Positions 45,588-53,635 of a stretch of 64,000 nt of DNA are shown here, piece by piece. The stretch is taken from the NCBI GenBank assembly GCA_020831825.1, contig JAFIFW010000012.1, positions 186,001-250,000 on the forward strand, written 5' to 3'. Position numbers and translations under genes: made by a program. This stretch comes from Methylophaga sp. (GTDB lineage Bacteria; Pseudomonadota; Gammaproteobacteria; Nitrosococcales; Methylophagaceae). Position 1 is the first letter of the stretch; every line of letters starts with the position of its first letter. The notes beneath the pieces were generated by a model, which was given only the letters and a program-made list of their open reading frames with translations, had not been told where the DNA came from and ran no database searches.

Positions 45588-47747
45588 TCAGGTATTGATT
45601 CTGCTGATACGTTCAACCATTTCTAGTCGGCGCAAGCGACGAATCACTCGTGCAAGATGTTGCCTGTCCTGCACTTCGATGGTCAGGCGCAGATCCGAGT
45701 AACCGCCATCACGCTCATCAACAATGACATTGTCGATATTGGAATCTGCCTCTGAAACAGTGGCAGCAATAGTCGCCAGCACGCCACGTTGATTTTTCAC
45801 ATGCACCATCAAATCAACCGGGAATTCACGTTTGATATCCTGCGCCCAGGCGACATCCAGCCACTTTTCATTTTGCACCCGCAGATGCGTCGTGTTTTTG
45901 CAGCTGCGTTGGTGGATGATGATGCCTCGACCGGCGCTGACATAGCCATGAATCGGATCGCCAGGAATCGGGTGACAGCAGCGTGCGAAGCTGACCACCA
46001 TGCCCTCCGTACCGGCAATCATCAACGGTTGTGTTTCACGTTCTGGCGCCGCCTCTTGTAACAGCTTTTGGGCAACCAGTAATGCTGAATGGTTACCCAG
46101 CCCGATATCACGCAACAGCTCATCAAAATGGTATAGCTCAAACTCTTTGACCAGCGCCTTGATCCGCTTCTGCGGGATTTTGTCCAGCGTAGTGGAAAAC
46201 GCAGTCAGATGTTTACTCAGCAGACGTTGGCCAAGTTGTGTCGCCTCTTCACTTTGCAGGTGCTTGAGATAATGCCGAATGTTGGTTCGTGCCTTTGGTG
46301 TGACCACAAAGTTCAGCCAGGCCGGGTTCGGATGCGCTCCCGGCGCGGTGATAATCTCAACCGATTCTCCAGTTTCAAGCTGAGTACTGAGTGGCACCAA
46401 GTGACGACCCACTCTGGCAGCAACACAACTGTTACCGACATCAGAGTGCACTGCGTAGGCAAAATCTACTGCCGTGGCTCCGCGTGGCAAAGTTAGGATT
46501 TCACCTTTTGGCGTTGACACATAAATTTCGTCCGGAAACAAATCAATGCGAAGATTTTCCAGAAACTCCGTCGAATCTCCTGATCCTTTCTGCATTTCCA
46601 GGATGCCTTGCAACCATTGCCTAGCCTTGCGATGAGCAAGCGTGTTACCAACAGACTCACCTGTCTTGTATAACCAGTGCGCAGCGACTCCCGCCTCGGC
46701 CATGTGATCCATGTCACGCGAACGGATTTGAACTTCTATCGGCACACCAAAAGGGCCGAATAAAACGGTATGCAAAGACTGATAACCATTGGCTTTGGGA
46801 ATGGCAATATAATCCTTGAACTTGCCCTGTACCGGCTTGTAAAGATTATGAACCACACCCAGCATCCGGTAGCAGGCATCCACATCATCAACAATGATGC
46901 GAAACGCATAAACATCCATCACTTCTGAAAATGACAACTGTTTGCTGACCATTTTCTTGTAGAGGCTGTAAAGATTTTTTTCGCGCCCCTGGATATCGGC
47001 GCTGAGCCCTTCCTGCTCCATCCGGTTGAGAATAGAACTGGTGATTTGGCTGACAATTTCCTTGCGATTTCCTCTGGCCTTGCGCACCGCATCGGCCAAT
47101 ACCCGATAACGGATTGGATACAGCACATGAAAGCCAAGGTCTTCCAGCTCGCATCGCATAAGGTTCATGCCCAGTCTCTGGGCAATAGGCGCGTAGATAT
47201 CGAGTGTTTCATAGGCGATGCGTCTACGCTTTTCGGGTCTCAGATGACCCAACGTACGCATGTTGTGCAAGCGGTCAGCCAGTTTGACGATAATGACACG
47301 GATGTCTTTGGACATCGCCAGCAGCATTTTGCGCAGATTTTCCGCCTGTGCGTGCTCGCGATTTTCGAAGGTCGCCTTGGCCAGCTTGGTGACACCCTCC
47401 ACCAGCTCGGCAACTTCCTCACCAAATTCTCGAATCAGATCGTCTTTGGTGAAAGAGGTATCTTCGATCACATCGTGCAACAGGCCGGCCATGATGCATT
47501 CGTAATCCATATGCATCATGGCCAGTACATGCGCCACAGCCAGCGGATGTGTTATGTAACGCTCACCGCTGCGACGGGTCTGGCCTTCGTGTGACTGTTC
47601 GGCAAAGTGATAGGCACGACGAATCGACTCGACCTGACTGGATTCCAGATAGTTTGAGGTAGCAAAACATAAATCATCGATGGTCAGTTTGGGCTCGGAC
47701 TCCTGGATGAAGTCCAGTTCCGAGGCGACCGATGGCTTTGCACTCAC
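45588..47747 (-). CDS. spoT: Bifunctional (p)ppGpp synthetase/hydrolase SpoT
   Basis: Makes and degrades the alarmone (p)ppGpp. The 719 residues contain an N-terminal HD hydrolase domain with an intact metal site (His67, His91-Asp92 in LLHDVIEDT), a synthetase domain (REKNLYSLYKKM, then KDYIAIPKANGYQSLH), a TGS domain (about 400-460) and a C-terminal ACT domain. The HD motif shows that hydrolysis is retained, which separates it from RelA. The start is GTG at 47747, 5 bases after the rpoZ stop, and adds about 20 residues compared with E. coli SpoT. Confidence 0.97.
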   Translation of the reverse strand: MSAKPSVASELDFIQESEPKLTIDDLCFATSNYLESSQVESIRRAYHFAEQSHEGQTRRSGERYITHPLAVAHVLAMMHMDYECIMAGLLHDVIEDTSFTKDDLIREFGEEVAELVEGVTKLAKATFENREHAQAENLRKMLLAMSKDIRVIIVKLADRLHNMRTLGHLRPEKRRRIAYETLDIYAPIAQRLGMNLMRCELEDLGFHVLYPIRYRVLADAVRKARGNRKEIVSQITSSILNRMEQEGLSADIQGREKNLYSLYKKMVSKQLSFSEVMDVYAFRIIVDDVDACYRMLGVVHNLYKPVQGKFKDYIAIPKANGYQSLHTVLFGPFGVPIEVQIRSRDMDHMAEAGVAAHWLYKTGESVGNTLAHRKARQWLQGILEMQKGSGDSTEFLENLRIDLFPDEIYVSTPKGEILTLPRGATAVDFAYAVHSDVGNSCVAARVGRHLVPLSTQLETGESVEIITAPGAHPNPAWLNFVVTPKARTNIRHYLKHLQSEEATQLGQRLLSKHLTAFSTTLDKIPQKRIKALVKEFELYHFDELLRDIGLGNHSALLVAQKLLQEAAPERETQPLMIAGTEGMVVSFARCCHPIPGDPIHGYVSAGRGIIIHQRSCKNTTHLRVQNEKWLDVAWAQDIKREFPVDLMVHVKNQRGVLATIAATVSEADSNIDNVIVDERDGGYSDLRLTIEVQDRQHLARVIRRLRRLEMVERISRINT

Positions 47748-47752
47748 GGCAA

Positions 47753-48013
47753 TCAGTCTTGGCTTTGCAGTTCTTCTTCGCTGACAAAACTCTCTTCAGC
47801 GTGCTCACGGGCGTTCGCCTTGTCGAGAATTTCTGGCCCTGTCAGGCCAGCAGCGATCTCACGAAGCGCAAGTACTGTCGGTTTATCATTATCAACCGGC
47901 ACCAGGGGATCATCACCCAGAGCAATTTCGCGAGCACGTTTTGATGCAACCAACACCAGATGAAAACGGTTATCAACGTTTTCCAGACAATCTTCAACAG
48001 TTGTACGGGCCAT
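47753..48013 (-). CDS. rpoZ: RNA polymerase omega subunit
   Basis: Small subunit that helps assemble RNA polymerase and forms part of a ppGpp-binding site. The 86-residue sequence begins [20 protein letters not shown] with the conserved ASKRAREI segment (23-30). Its place between gmk and spoT is nearly universal in gammaproteobacteria. AGGAAAAATTTT precedes the ATG, and a 12-bp palindrome TCGTTTAAACGA (48027-48038) lies just upstream in the gap to gmk. Confidence 0.97.
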   Translation of the reverse strand: MARTTVEDCLENVDNRFHLVLVASKRAREIALGDDPLVPVDNDKPTVLALREIAAGLTGPEILDKANAREHAEESFVSEEELQSQD

Positions 48014-48062
48014 AAAATTTTTCCTGTCGTTTAAACGATTAATGATACGAAATCAGACGGGC

Positions 48063-48674
48063 TTAAGCCAGCAGCTCACTTAGCAAAAGCGCATGTTGCT
48101 GTTTCTGAACTGCGAGACTGTGCCGCCTTGCAACTACCACGGCGCGTAATGCCGATAAGGTTTCCTCAAACACATCGTTGACCAGCAGGTAGTCAAACTC
48201 GATGTAATGTGACATTTCATTCTCGGCATCGCGCATCCGACGGGCAATAGTGGCCTCATCATCCTGACCCCGGCTACGTAGCCTTTGTTCCAGTGTTACG
48301 CGCGATGGTGGCAAGATAAAAATGCTAATACTGTCGGCAAAATTCTTGCGGACTTGCTGGGCGCCTTGCCAGTCGATTTCCAGAATCACGTCCAACCCTT
48401 CCGCCAGCAAACTGTTCACAGCCTCAGCCGAAGTACCGTAGCTGTTGTCAAACACCGTGGCAGATTCCAAAAATGCGCCTGCATCACGCATCTCGGCGAA
48501 GGTTTGCTGACTGACAAAAAAGTAGTCAACACCCTCACATTCGCCCTCTCGTGGCGCTCGTGTGGTATGCGACACAGACAAACGAGTTCGGTCATCATCC
48601 CTGACCAGCGCCCGAACAAGACTGGTTTTACCTGCACCCGAAGGTGCGGCAACGATAAACAGACTTCCTGACAT
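48063..48674 (-). CDS. gmk: Guanylate kinase
   Basis: Phosphorylates GMP to GDP. The 203 residues carry the P-loop APSGAGKTS (10-18), SHTTRAPREGE (about 35-45, GMP binding) and YGTSAEAV near residue 80. It is the first gene of the - strand row running to the nuclease at 40743. In Pseudomonas-type genomes yicC lies directly upstream of gmk; here about 5 kb of iron-transport and surface-protein genes separates the two. Confidence 0.97.
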   Translation of the reverse strand: MSGSLFIVAAPSGAGKTSLVRALVRDDDRTRLSVSHTTRAPREGECEGVDYFFVSQQTFAEMRDAGAFLESATVFDNSYGTSAEAVNSLLAEGLDVILEIDWQGAQQVRKNFADSISIFILPPSRVTLEQRLRSRGQDDEATIARRMRDAENEMSHYIEFDYLLVNDVFEETLSALRAVVVARRHSLAVQKQQHALLLSELLA

Positions 48675-48842
48675 GATGCAAAACCCCAGAGTTGTGCTGC
48701 CTGATGTGTATTGCTTCAGGCTATCTTGATGTGAATGAGCGATATTGTGCCAGTTTTACCGCTTGCTGACATGTCTTGTGGCCAGTGCTTGGATCAATAA
48801 TTCATCAAGCGCCCAATAATTATTCATTCCGCTATTTAAATT

Positions 48843-48861
48843 AATAATCAATCTCATTATC
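48843..48861 (+). promoter_or_regulatory. Putative Fur box before the iron transporter
   Basis: This 19-base stretch matches the classical Fur consensus (GATAATGATAATCATTATC) at 14 of 19 positions, with a perfect right half TCATTATC. It lies 40 bases before the start codon of a ferric-iron binding protein gene. The position and the gene product both support iron-dependent repression. Confidence 0.7.
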
Positions 48862-48901
48862 ATATAGATAGATGCTTTTACATTTCTGGAGACAGATGTC
48901 T

Positions 48902-49924
48902 ATGTTGAAAACAGCCCTAGCCGCTGGTGTTATTGGCTTGTCATCACTGTTGAATCCTCTTGTGGCAAACGCTAATGAGGTGAATATGTACTCGGCCAGA
49001 ATTGAAGCCTTGATTAAGCCAATATTGGATGAGTTCACCGTTGAAACCGGAATTCGAGTCAATCTGGTGACCGGTGGCGCAGACGAACTGCTGCAACGCC
49101 TGCAGAGTGAGGGACGCAACACACCAGCAGATATTCTGCTGACGACGGATGCCGGTCGCTTGCATCGCGCTAAAGAGGCAGGGTTGCTTCAGACTTTTGC
49201 TTCTGAAACCCTTGAACACAATATTCCGGAAAATTATCGGGATCCAGAAGGCTACTGGGTTGGCCTGTCGATGCGCGCACGCCCGATCATGTATGTTCGA
49301 GGTCGTGTCGACCCCTCAACACTTTCCAGCTATGAGGATCTCGCAGACCCTCGTTGGAAAGGCAAGATCTGCACCCGCTCATCCAGCAATGTCTACAATC
49401 AATCACTGGTTGCAGCCATGATGGCCGCGAACGGCGAGGCAGCCACGGAACAATGGGCCCGTGCCCTGGTAAGCAACTTTGCTCGTCCGCCAAGAGGTGG
49501 TGATCGCGATCAAATCAAAGCAGCTGCGGCAGGGCAATGTGATTTGGTCATTGCCAATACCTATTATCTCGCCAGCATGCTGACGGATAACGATCCTGCT
49601 GAACGACAGGCCGCAGAAGTCATTGAAGTGTTCTGGCCCAATCAGCAGGATCGCGGCACCCACGTCAATGTCTCTGGTGCAGGACTGACCGCGGCAGCTC
49701 GTAATCGTGATGCTGCTATTGCCTTGATTGAATTTCTCAGTGGCGACCGCGCACAACAATGGTATGCAGAGGCCAACGGTGAATACCCGGTGCGCGATGA
49801 CATTGAAATCGGAGAAATTCTCAGTCAATGGGGAGATTTCAAAGCCGATCAATTAGATATGAGCATTCTCGGCGACAATAATGCGCAGGCGCTGCGCTTG
49901 ATGGATCGAGCTGGCTGGCGCTGA
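48902..49924 (+). CDS. fbpA: Ferric iron ABC transporter, periplasmic binding protein
   Basis: Binds Fe3+ in the periplasm and delivers it to the inner-membrane permease. The 340-residue precursor has a signal peptide ending VANA, then NEVNMYSAR, the usual start of FbpA/AfuA/FutA proteins. NTYYLASML contains the Tyr221-Tyr222 pair expected to coordinate iron. Three ATGs are close together: 48872, 48896 and 48902. GGAG (48888-48891) best serves the last two. A Fur-like box upstream supports iron control. The permease gene follows after 181 bases that contain a hairpin. Confidence 0.93.
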   Translation: MLKTALAAGVIGLSSLLNPLVANANEVNMYSARIEALIKPILDEFTVETGIRVNLVTGGADELLQRLQSEGRNTPADILLTTDAGRLHRAKEAGLLQTFASETLEHNIPENYRDPEGYWVGLSMRARPIMYVRGRVDPSTLSSYEDLADPRWKGKICTRSSSNVYNQSLVAAMMAANGEAATEQWARALVSNFARPPRGGDRDQIKAAAAGQCDLVIANTYYLASMLTDNDPAERQAAEVIEVFWPNQQDRGTHVNVSGAGLTAAARNRDAAIALIEFLSGDRAQQWYAEANGEYPVRDDIEIGEILSQWGDFKADQLDMSILGDNNAQALRLMDRAGWR

Positions 49925-49964
49925 CAGCATTTATCTCTGACCCATCCGGTAATTCTCTCTAAAA

Positions 49965-49986
49965 TGGCCTGCAGGGATGCAGGCCA
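49965..49986 (+). repeat. Intercistronic hairpin between fbpA and fbpB
   Basis: Perfect 8-bp arms TGGCCTGC/GCAGGCCA around a 6-base loop. No T-run follows. It could protect the 3' end of the fbpA message so that the binding protein is made in excess over the permease, as known for other transporter operons. Confidence 0.5.
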
Positions 49987-50105
49987 ATCACACACGCAGG
50001 ATGCGCAAGTTGTACCCGTCATTTAGAATAGCTCGCTGCTTATATCTCTCGCGCCTTCTGTGGCGTTTCAAATTGACAACGAGGCGTCGACAAAAACTCC
50101 ACGCA

Positions 50106-51803
50106 ATGAACATCTCACATACTGATCGGCTGGCCAACAAATCCAGCATCAAATCCCGATGGTCGCTGATGGAAATCAGCATTTTGACACTGGCAATGCT
50201 ATTAGCGCTGCCGGTGATTGTTGTGTTGGCCTTTGTTTTTGTTCCGACCGGTGACATCTGGCATCACCTTGCAAGCACTGTGCTGAAGGATTACGTGGTC
50301 AACTCACTGTGGTTGATGCTGGGAGTTGCCATTGGCACTTTGCTACTGGGTGTCAGCGCCGCCTGGTTGACCAGCATGTGTCAATTTCCAGGACGTGGCC
50401 TGTTTGAATGGGCATTGCTGCTCCCCTTGGCCATGCCTGCCTATATCATCGCCTACACCTACACCGGCATGTTGGATTTTGCCGGACCAGTACAAAGCAC
50501 ATTACGAGACTGGTTCGATTGGGGATTTGGCGATTACTGGTTTCCGGAAATTCGCACCTTAAACGGTGCCGTTCTGATGCTGACGCTGGTGCTCTATCCT
50601 TATGTATACCTGCTCAGTCGTGCCGCATTTCTCAGCCAGTCGATCTGTGTGCTTGATGTCAGCCGCACACTGGGCAACGGACCGTGGCGAACTTTCTGGC
50701 TGGTGGCGGTTCCCTTGGCAAGACCTGCCATTATTGCGGGTTTATCACTGGCTTTGATGGAAGCCCTGGCTGACTACGGAACCGTTCAATTCTTCGGCGT
50801 ACCCACATTCACAACCGGTATTTTCAGAACCTGGTTTGGTATGGGCAGCAGCGCAGCAGCGGCACAATTGGCTGCGGGCTTAATGATTTTTGTGTTTGCC
50901 CTGATATTCATCGAACGATACTCAAGGCGTCAGGCTCGCTATCATCACACCAGTCGTCGCCATCAGGATCTGCGCCGATATCAACTAACGGGCCTGAGCG
51001 CTTTCCTGGCGTTTCTGCTGTGTTTCTTGATTTTGTTTTTCGGCTTCTTATTGCCTGCGGGTCAGCTACTCAGCTGGACAATCAGCGTGGCAGATTATGT
51101 TATTGATGCACAATTTCTGAGCCTGGTGTTGAACAGCTTGAAACTAGCCGCGATTGCAGCGTTTTTAGCATTGATGCTGGCACTGTTTCTCGCCTATGGT
51201 TATCGGCTGTTTCCAAGCAGGCCTATCCGCTTTGCTGTTCGTCTGGCAGGAATGGGTTATGCCATCCCTGGTGCCGTCATCGCGGTGGGGGTGATGATTC
51301 CCTTTGCCTGGTTCGATAACACTGTGGATAGCTGGGCGAGACAAAGCTTTGATGTTTCCACGGGGCTTATCCTCAGTGGCACATTGGTGGCTGTTACCTT
51401 TGCCTATCTGACCAGGTTCCTTGCTGTGTCACTGCAAACGGTCGAGAGCGGACTTGGAAAAATCACCCCTTCCATGGATGAAGCCGGACGATCATTGGGT
51501 TTCAAACCTGTGCAGCTCCTGAGCCGTGTGCATGTGCCAATGTTGCGCGGTTCGCTGTTAACCGCTTTGCTGCTGGTATTTGTTGATGTATTAAAGGAGC
51601 TACCAGCGACCTTGATCCTGCGTCCTTTTAACTTCAATACCCTGGCGGTGCGCGCCTTTGAACTCGCTTCGGATGAACGACTTGCAGAAGCAGCGCCGGC
51701 TGCGCTGGCGATTGTGCTTGCCGGAATTATCCCGGTCATTATCATCAGCAAGACCATTACCCGTAGCCGTCAGATCGCTAGTGAACATAGAGATACCGCA
51801 TGA
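50106..51803 (+). CDS. fbpB: Ferric iron ABC transporter, permease
   Basis: Inner-membrane channel of the iron transporter. The 565-residue form has about twelve membrane helices arranged as two fused permease domains, each with an EAA-type loop: DVSRTLGNGPWRTFWLVAVPLARPAI (near 50660) and DEAGRSLGFKPVQLLSRVHVPMLRGSL (near 51480). The start is uncertain. An in-frame ATG at 49977 would add 43 very basic residues and lies inside a hairpin, so I prefer 50106. Its stop overlaps the ATPase gene by 4 bases. Confidence 0.92.
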   Translation: MNISHTDRLANKSSIKSRWSLMEISILTLAMLLALPVIVVLAFVFVPTGDIWHHLASTVLKDYVVNSLWLMLGVAIGTLLLGVSAAWLTSMCQFPGRGLFEWALLLPLAMPAYIIAYTYTGMLDFAGPVQSTLRDWFDWGFGDYWFPEIRTLNGAVLMLTLVLYPYVYLLSRAAFLSQSICVLDVSRTLGNGPWRTFWLVAVPLARPAIIAGLSLALMEALADYGTVQFFGVPTFTTGIFRTWFGMGSSAAAAQLAAGLMIFVFALIFIERYSRRQARYHHTSRRHQDLRRYQLTGLSAFLAFLLCFLILFFGFLLPAGQLLSWTISVADYVIDAQFLSLVLNSLKLAAIAAFLALMLALFLAYGYRLFPSRPIRFAVRLAGMGYAIPGAVIAVGVMIPFAWFDNTVDSWARQSFDVSTGLILSGTLVAVTFAYLTRFLAVSLQTVESGLGKITPSMDEAGRSLGFKPVQLLSRVHVPMLRGSLLTALLLVFVDVLKELPATLILRPFNFNTLAVRAFELASDERLAEAAPAALAIVLAGIIPVIIISKTITRSRQIASEHRDTA

Positions 51804-52858
51804 CTATTCAGCTAAACGTTGCTCAAGTTGCCATACGCTATGCAGATCGCACTATCGTTGAGAATATCTCGTTTTTTTTGCGTGAAGCTGAAATCGGCTG
51901 CCTGCTTGGTCCTTCCGGCTGCGGCAAAACCTCTCTGCTCAGGGCCATCGCCGGTTTTGAGCAAATCAGCTCTGGTCAGATTCAAATTCATGGGCAAACC
52001 ATGTCAACACCCGAACACACTACTCCCCCAGAACAACGCAATATCGGTATGGTGTTTCAGGATTTTGCCTTGTTTCCTCACCTGACTGTCGCAGCCAATA
52101 TTGCCTTTGGTTTGCGCAAACTCCGCCGTGCTGATCGCAATGCCCGCGTGGACGAATTGTTAGAGCTTGTTGAACTCGCACATGCCAAAGACATGTATCC
52201 ACATCAATTGTCAGGTGGCCAGCAACAACGCGTGGCACTGGCCAGAGCGATGGCACCACGTCCGGATATTTTGTTACTGGACGAACCGTTTTCCAGCATG
52301 GACTCAGATCTGCGCGAACAATTGGCAAGAGATGTACGCAACTTGCTGCAAAAAGACGGCATCACTGCAATTCTGGTCACCCACGATCAAAACGAAGCGT
52401 TTGCCATGGCCGATCATATCGGTGTTGTGGGACAAGGCCAGTTGCACCAGTGGGGAACGGGCTATGCTCTTTACCACAAACCCGCGGATCGCTTTGTAGC
52501 AGACTTCGTCGGGCAAGGCGTATTGCTTCCCGGACAGGTACTGGGGAAAAATCAGGTCCGGACTGAGCTTGGCGTAGTCAGCGGTGAACTTGAGCCAGGT
52601 GACGAGCATGATGCCACCATGATGGTTGACTTGTTGTTGCGACCCGATGATGTAATTCATGACGACAACAGTGAAATGCAAGCAGAAATTGTAGCCCGTT
52701 CTTTTAGGGGTGCTGTGTATCTGTACACTTTAAAGCTGACCAGTGGTCAACACATTCTCTGTTTGGTGCAAAGCCATCATCAGCATGAAATCGGAGAGAT
52801 GCTCGGTATCAGACTTGAAGCCGATCATTTACCGGTCTTTCGCCGCTATCCCTCTTAA
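51800..52858 (+). CDS. fbpC: Ferric iron ABC transporter, ATP-binding protein
   Basis: ATPase of the iron transporter. The 352-residue protein has Walker A GPSGCGKTS (37-45), the signature LSGGQQQRVALARA (about 135-148), Walker B LLLDEPFSS, and a C-terminal TOBE-like regulatory domain (about 245-352) of the kind found in FbpC/PotA proteins. It is coupled to fbpB by ATGA overlap. No terminator is seen after it; the next gene begins 158 bases later, beyond its own regulatory sites. Confidence 0.94.
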   Translation: MTIQLNVAQVAIRYADRTIVENISFFLREAEIGCLLGPSGCGKTSLLRAIAGFEQISSGQIQIHGQTMSTPEHTTPPEQRNIGMVFQDFALFPHLTVAANIAFGLRKLRRADRNARVDELLELVELAHAKDMYPHQLSGGQQQRVALARAMAPRPDILLLDEPFSSMDSDLREQLARDVRNLLQKDGITAILVTHDQNEAFAMADHIGVVGQGQLHQWGTGYALYHKPADRFVADFVGQGVLLPGQVLGKNQVRTELGVVSGELEPGDEHDATMMVDLLLRPDDVIHDDNSEMQAEIVARSFRGAVYLYTLKLTSGQHILCLVQSHHQHEIGEMLGIRLEADHLPVFRRYPS

Positions 52859-52908
52859 AAACATTACATTTTTTGGTTCAGGCCACAACAATTCACAGCT
52901 GTGCAAAA

Positions 52909-52925
52909 AGTACAAATATTGTACT
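52909..52925 (+). promoter_or_regulatory. Palindromic operator-like site
   Basis: Perfect 7-bp arms AGTACAA/TTGTACT around ATA, followed 2 bases later by another AGTAC (52928-52932). It lies 31 bases upstream of a TATACT -10 element, a normal place for an activator or repressor of the surface-protein gene. Confidence 0.45.
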
Positions 52926-52956
52926 AAAGTACAGTGCACACAACTTAAAAGAGGAC

Positions 52957-52962
52957 TATACT
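52957..52962 (+). promoter_or_regulatory. -10 element of the VPLPA-CTERM gene
   Basis: TATACT lies 54 bases before the ATG at 53017. There is no convincing -35, which suggests activator dependence. The palindrome at 52909-52925 is just upstream and the CRP-like site at 52965-52986 just downstream. Confidence 0.45.
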
Positions 52963-52964
52963 CA

Positions 52965-52986
52965 AAATGTGACTAAGTTCACATTT
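52965..52986 (+). promoter_or_regulatory. CRP/Vfr-type binding site
   Basis: The outer halves AAATGTGA (52965-52972) and TCACATTT (52979-52986) form a perfect 8-bp inverted repeat with 6 bases between. They equal the E. coli CRP consensus halves. The site starts 2 bases after the -10 element, so a bound CRP-type protein would be expected to block initiation there. Confidence 0.65.
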
Positions 52987-53016
52987 ACAGGCAAATGCAC
53001 TCTGGGGGGCATATCC

Positions 53017-53580
53017 ATGAAAATCATTAAAGCAATAACCACAATGATGACGATGTTTGCAGCGACATTCGCCTTGTCTGTCAATGCTGCAACAATCGAA
53101 CTTTCGGGTACAACGTCGTACTCGTCTGCTCATCCGTCGGGCAATCCTCAAGGCACAATTTCATCCGTGGTCAACATCACTGATTACCTGCCAGGCGCTT
53201 CATCAGGCTATCTGATTGAAGAAGCTATTCCCAATGCCCTTGACGCAAATCACCTGCAGGTTGCTCTTAATGCCATCGGTGCTGGTGTAGTCGTCAATGA
53301 CTTTTTCAAAGTAGAACCGGCACCTGTTGGTAACTTCTTTGATTCTTCATCATTACTTGTTGCCTTCCAAGGCTTTTTGATAAAATACGGCACGTATTCA
53401 ATGGTGGGCCTGTTTGATACTCCAATCACCAGTCTCAGCTTCATGACCCACACTGGACAAGATGTCTCTCATATCGCCTATTTCAATATCTCTGAGATTC
53501 CGCTTCCTGCAGCAATATGGGTATTTCTGCCAGCTTTGATGGGATTCATCGGCTTCAGACGTCGTCTGACTGCCGCTTAA
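53017..53580 (+). CDS. VPLPA/PEP-CTERM sorting-domain protein
   Basis: A 187-residue exported protein of unknown role. It has a signal peptide (MKIIKAITTMMTMFAATFALSVNA, about 1-24), a Ser/Thr- and Gly-rich body, and a C-terminal sorting signal: IPLPAAIWVFLPALMGFIG followed by FRRR. This is the VPLPA variant of the PEP-CTERM signal, cleaved by exosortase in bacteria that make exopolysaccharide. The GGGGGG ribosome site is 6 bases before ATG 53017; a longer reading from 52873 would cross the promoter. The gene has its own operator sites and terminator. No exosortase is encoded in the window. Confidence 0.88.
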   Translation: MKIIKAITTMMTMFAATFALSVNAATIELSGTTSYSSAHPSGNPQGTISSVVNITDYLPGASSGYLIEEAIPNALDANHLQVALNAIGAGVVVNDFFKVEPAPVGNFFDSSSLLVAFQGFLIKYGTYSMVGLFDTPITSLSFMTHTGQDVSHIAYFNISEIPLPAAIWVFLPALMGFIGFRRRLTAA

Positions 53581-53604
53581 TCAAACGCGAACAAACAGCT
53601 AAAA

Positions 53605-53634
53605 GCCGTGCCCCTTTGTTGGCACGGCTTTTTT
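53605..53634 (+). terminator. Intrinsic terminator, probably bidirectional
   Basis: Perfect 8-bp stem GCCGTGCC/GGCACGGC with an 8-base loop (53605-53628) and six T residues on the + strand (53629-53634). AAAA upstream gives a short T-run on the other strand. It ends the VPLPA-CTERM gene and may also end convergent yicC. Confidence 0.9.
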
Positions 53635-53635
53635 A

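Noticed and set aside
49977..50105. N-terminal extension of the FbpB permease
   Set aside because: The 43 residues are unusually basic, unlike permease starts, and the ATG lies within a stable hairpin.
52873..53016. N-terminal extension of the VPLPA-CTERM protein
   Set aside because: It would place the start before the -10 and the CRP-like site, and would bury the signal peptide 48 residues inside the protein.
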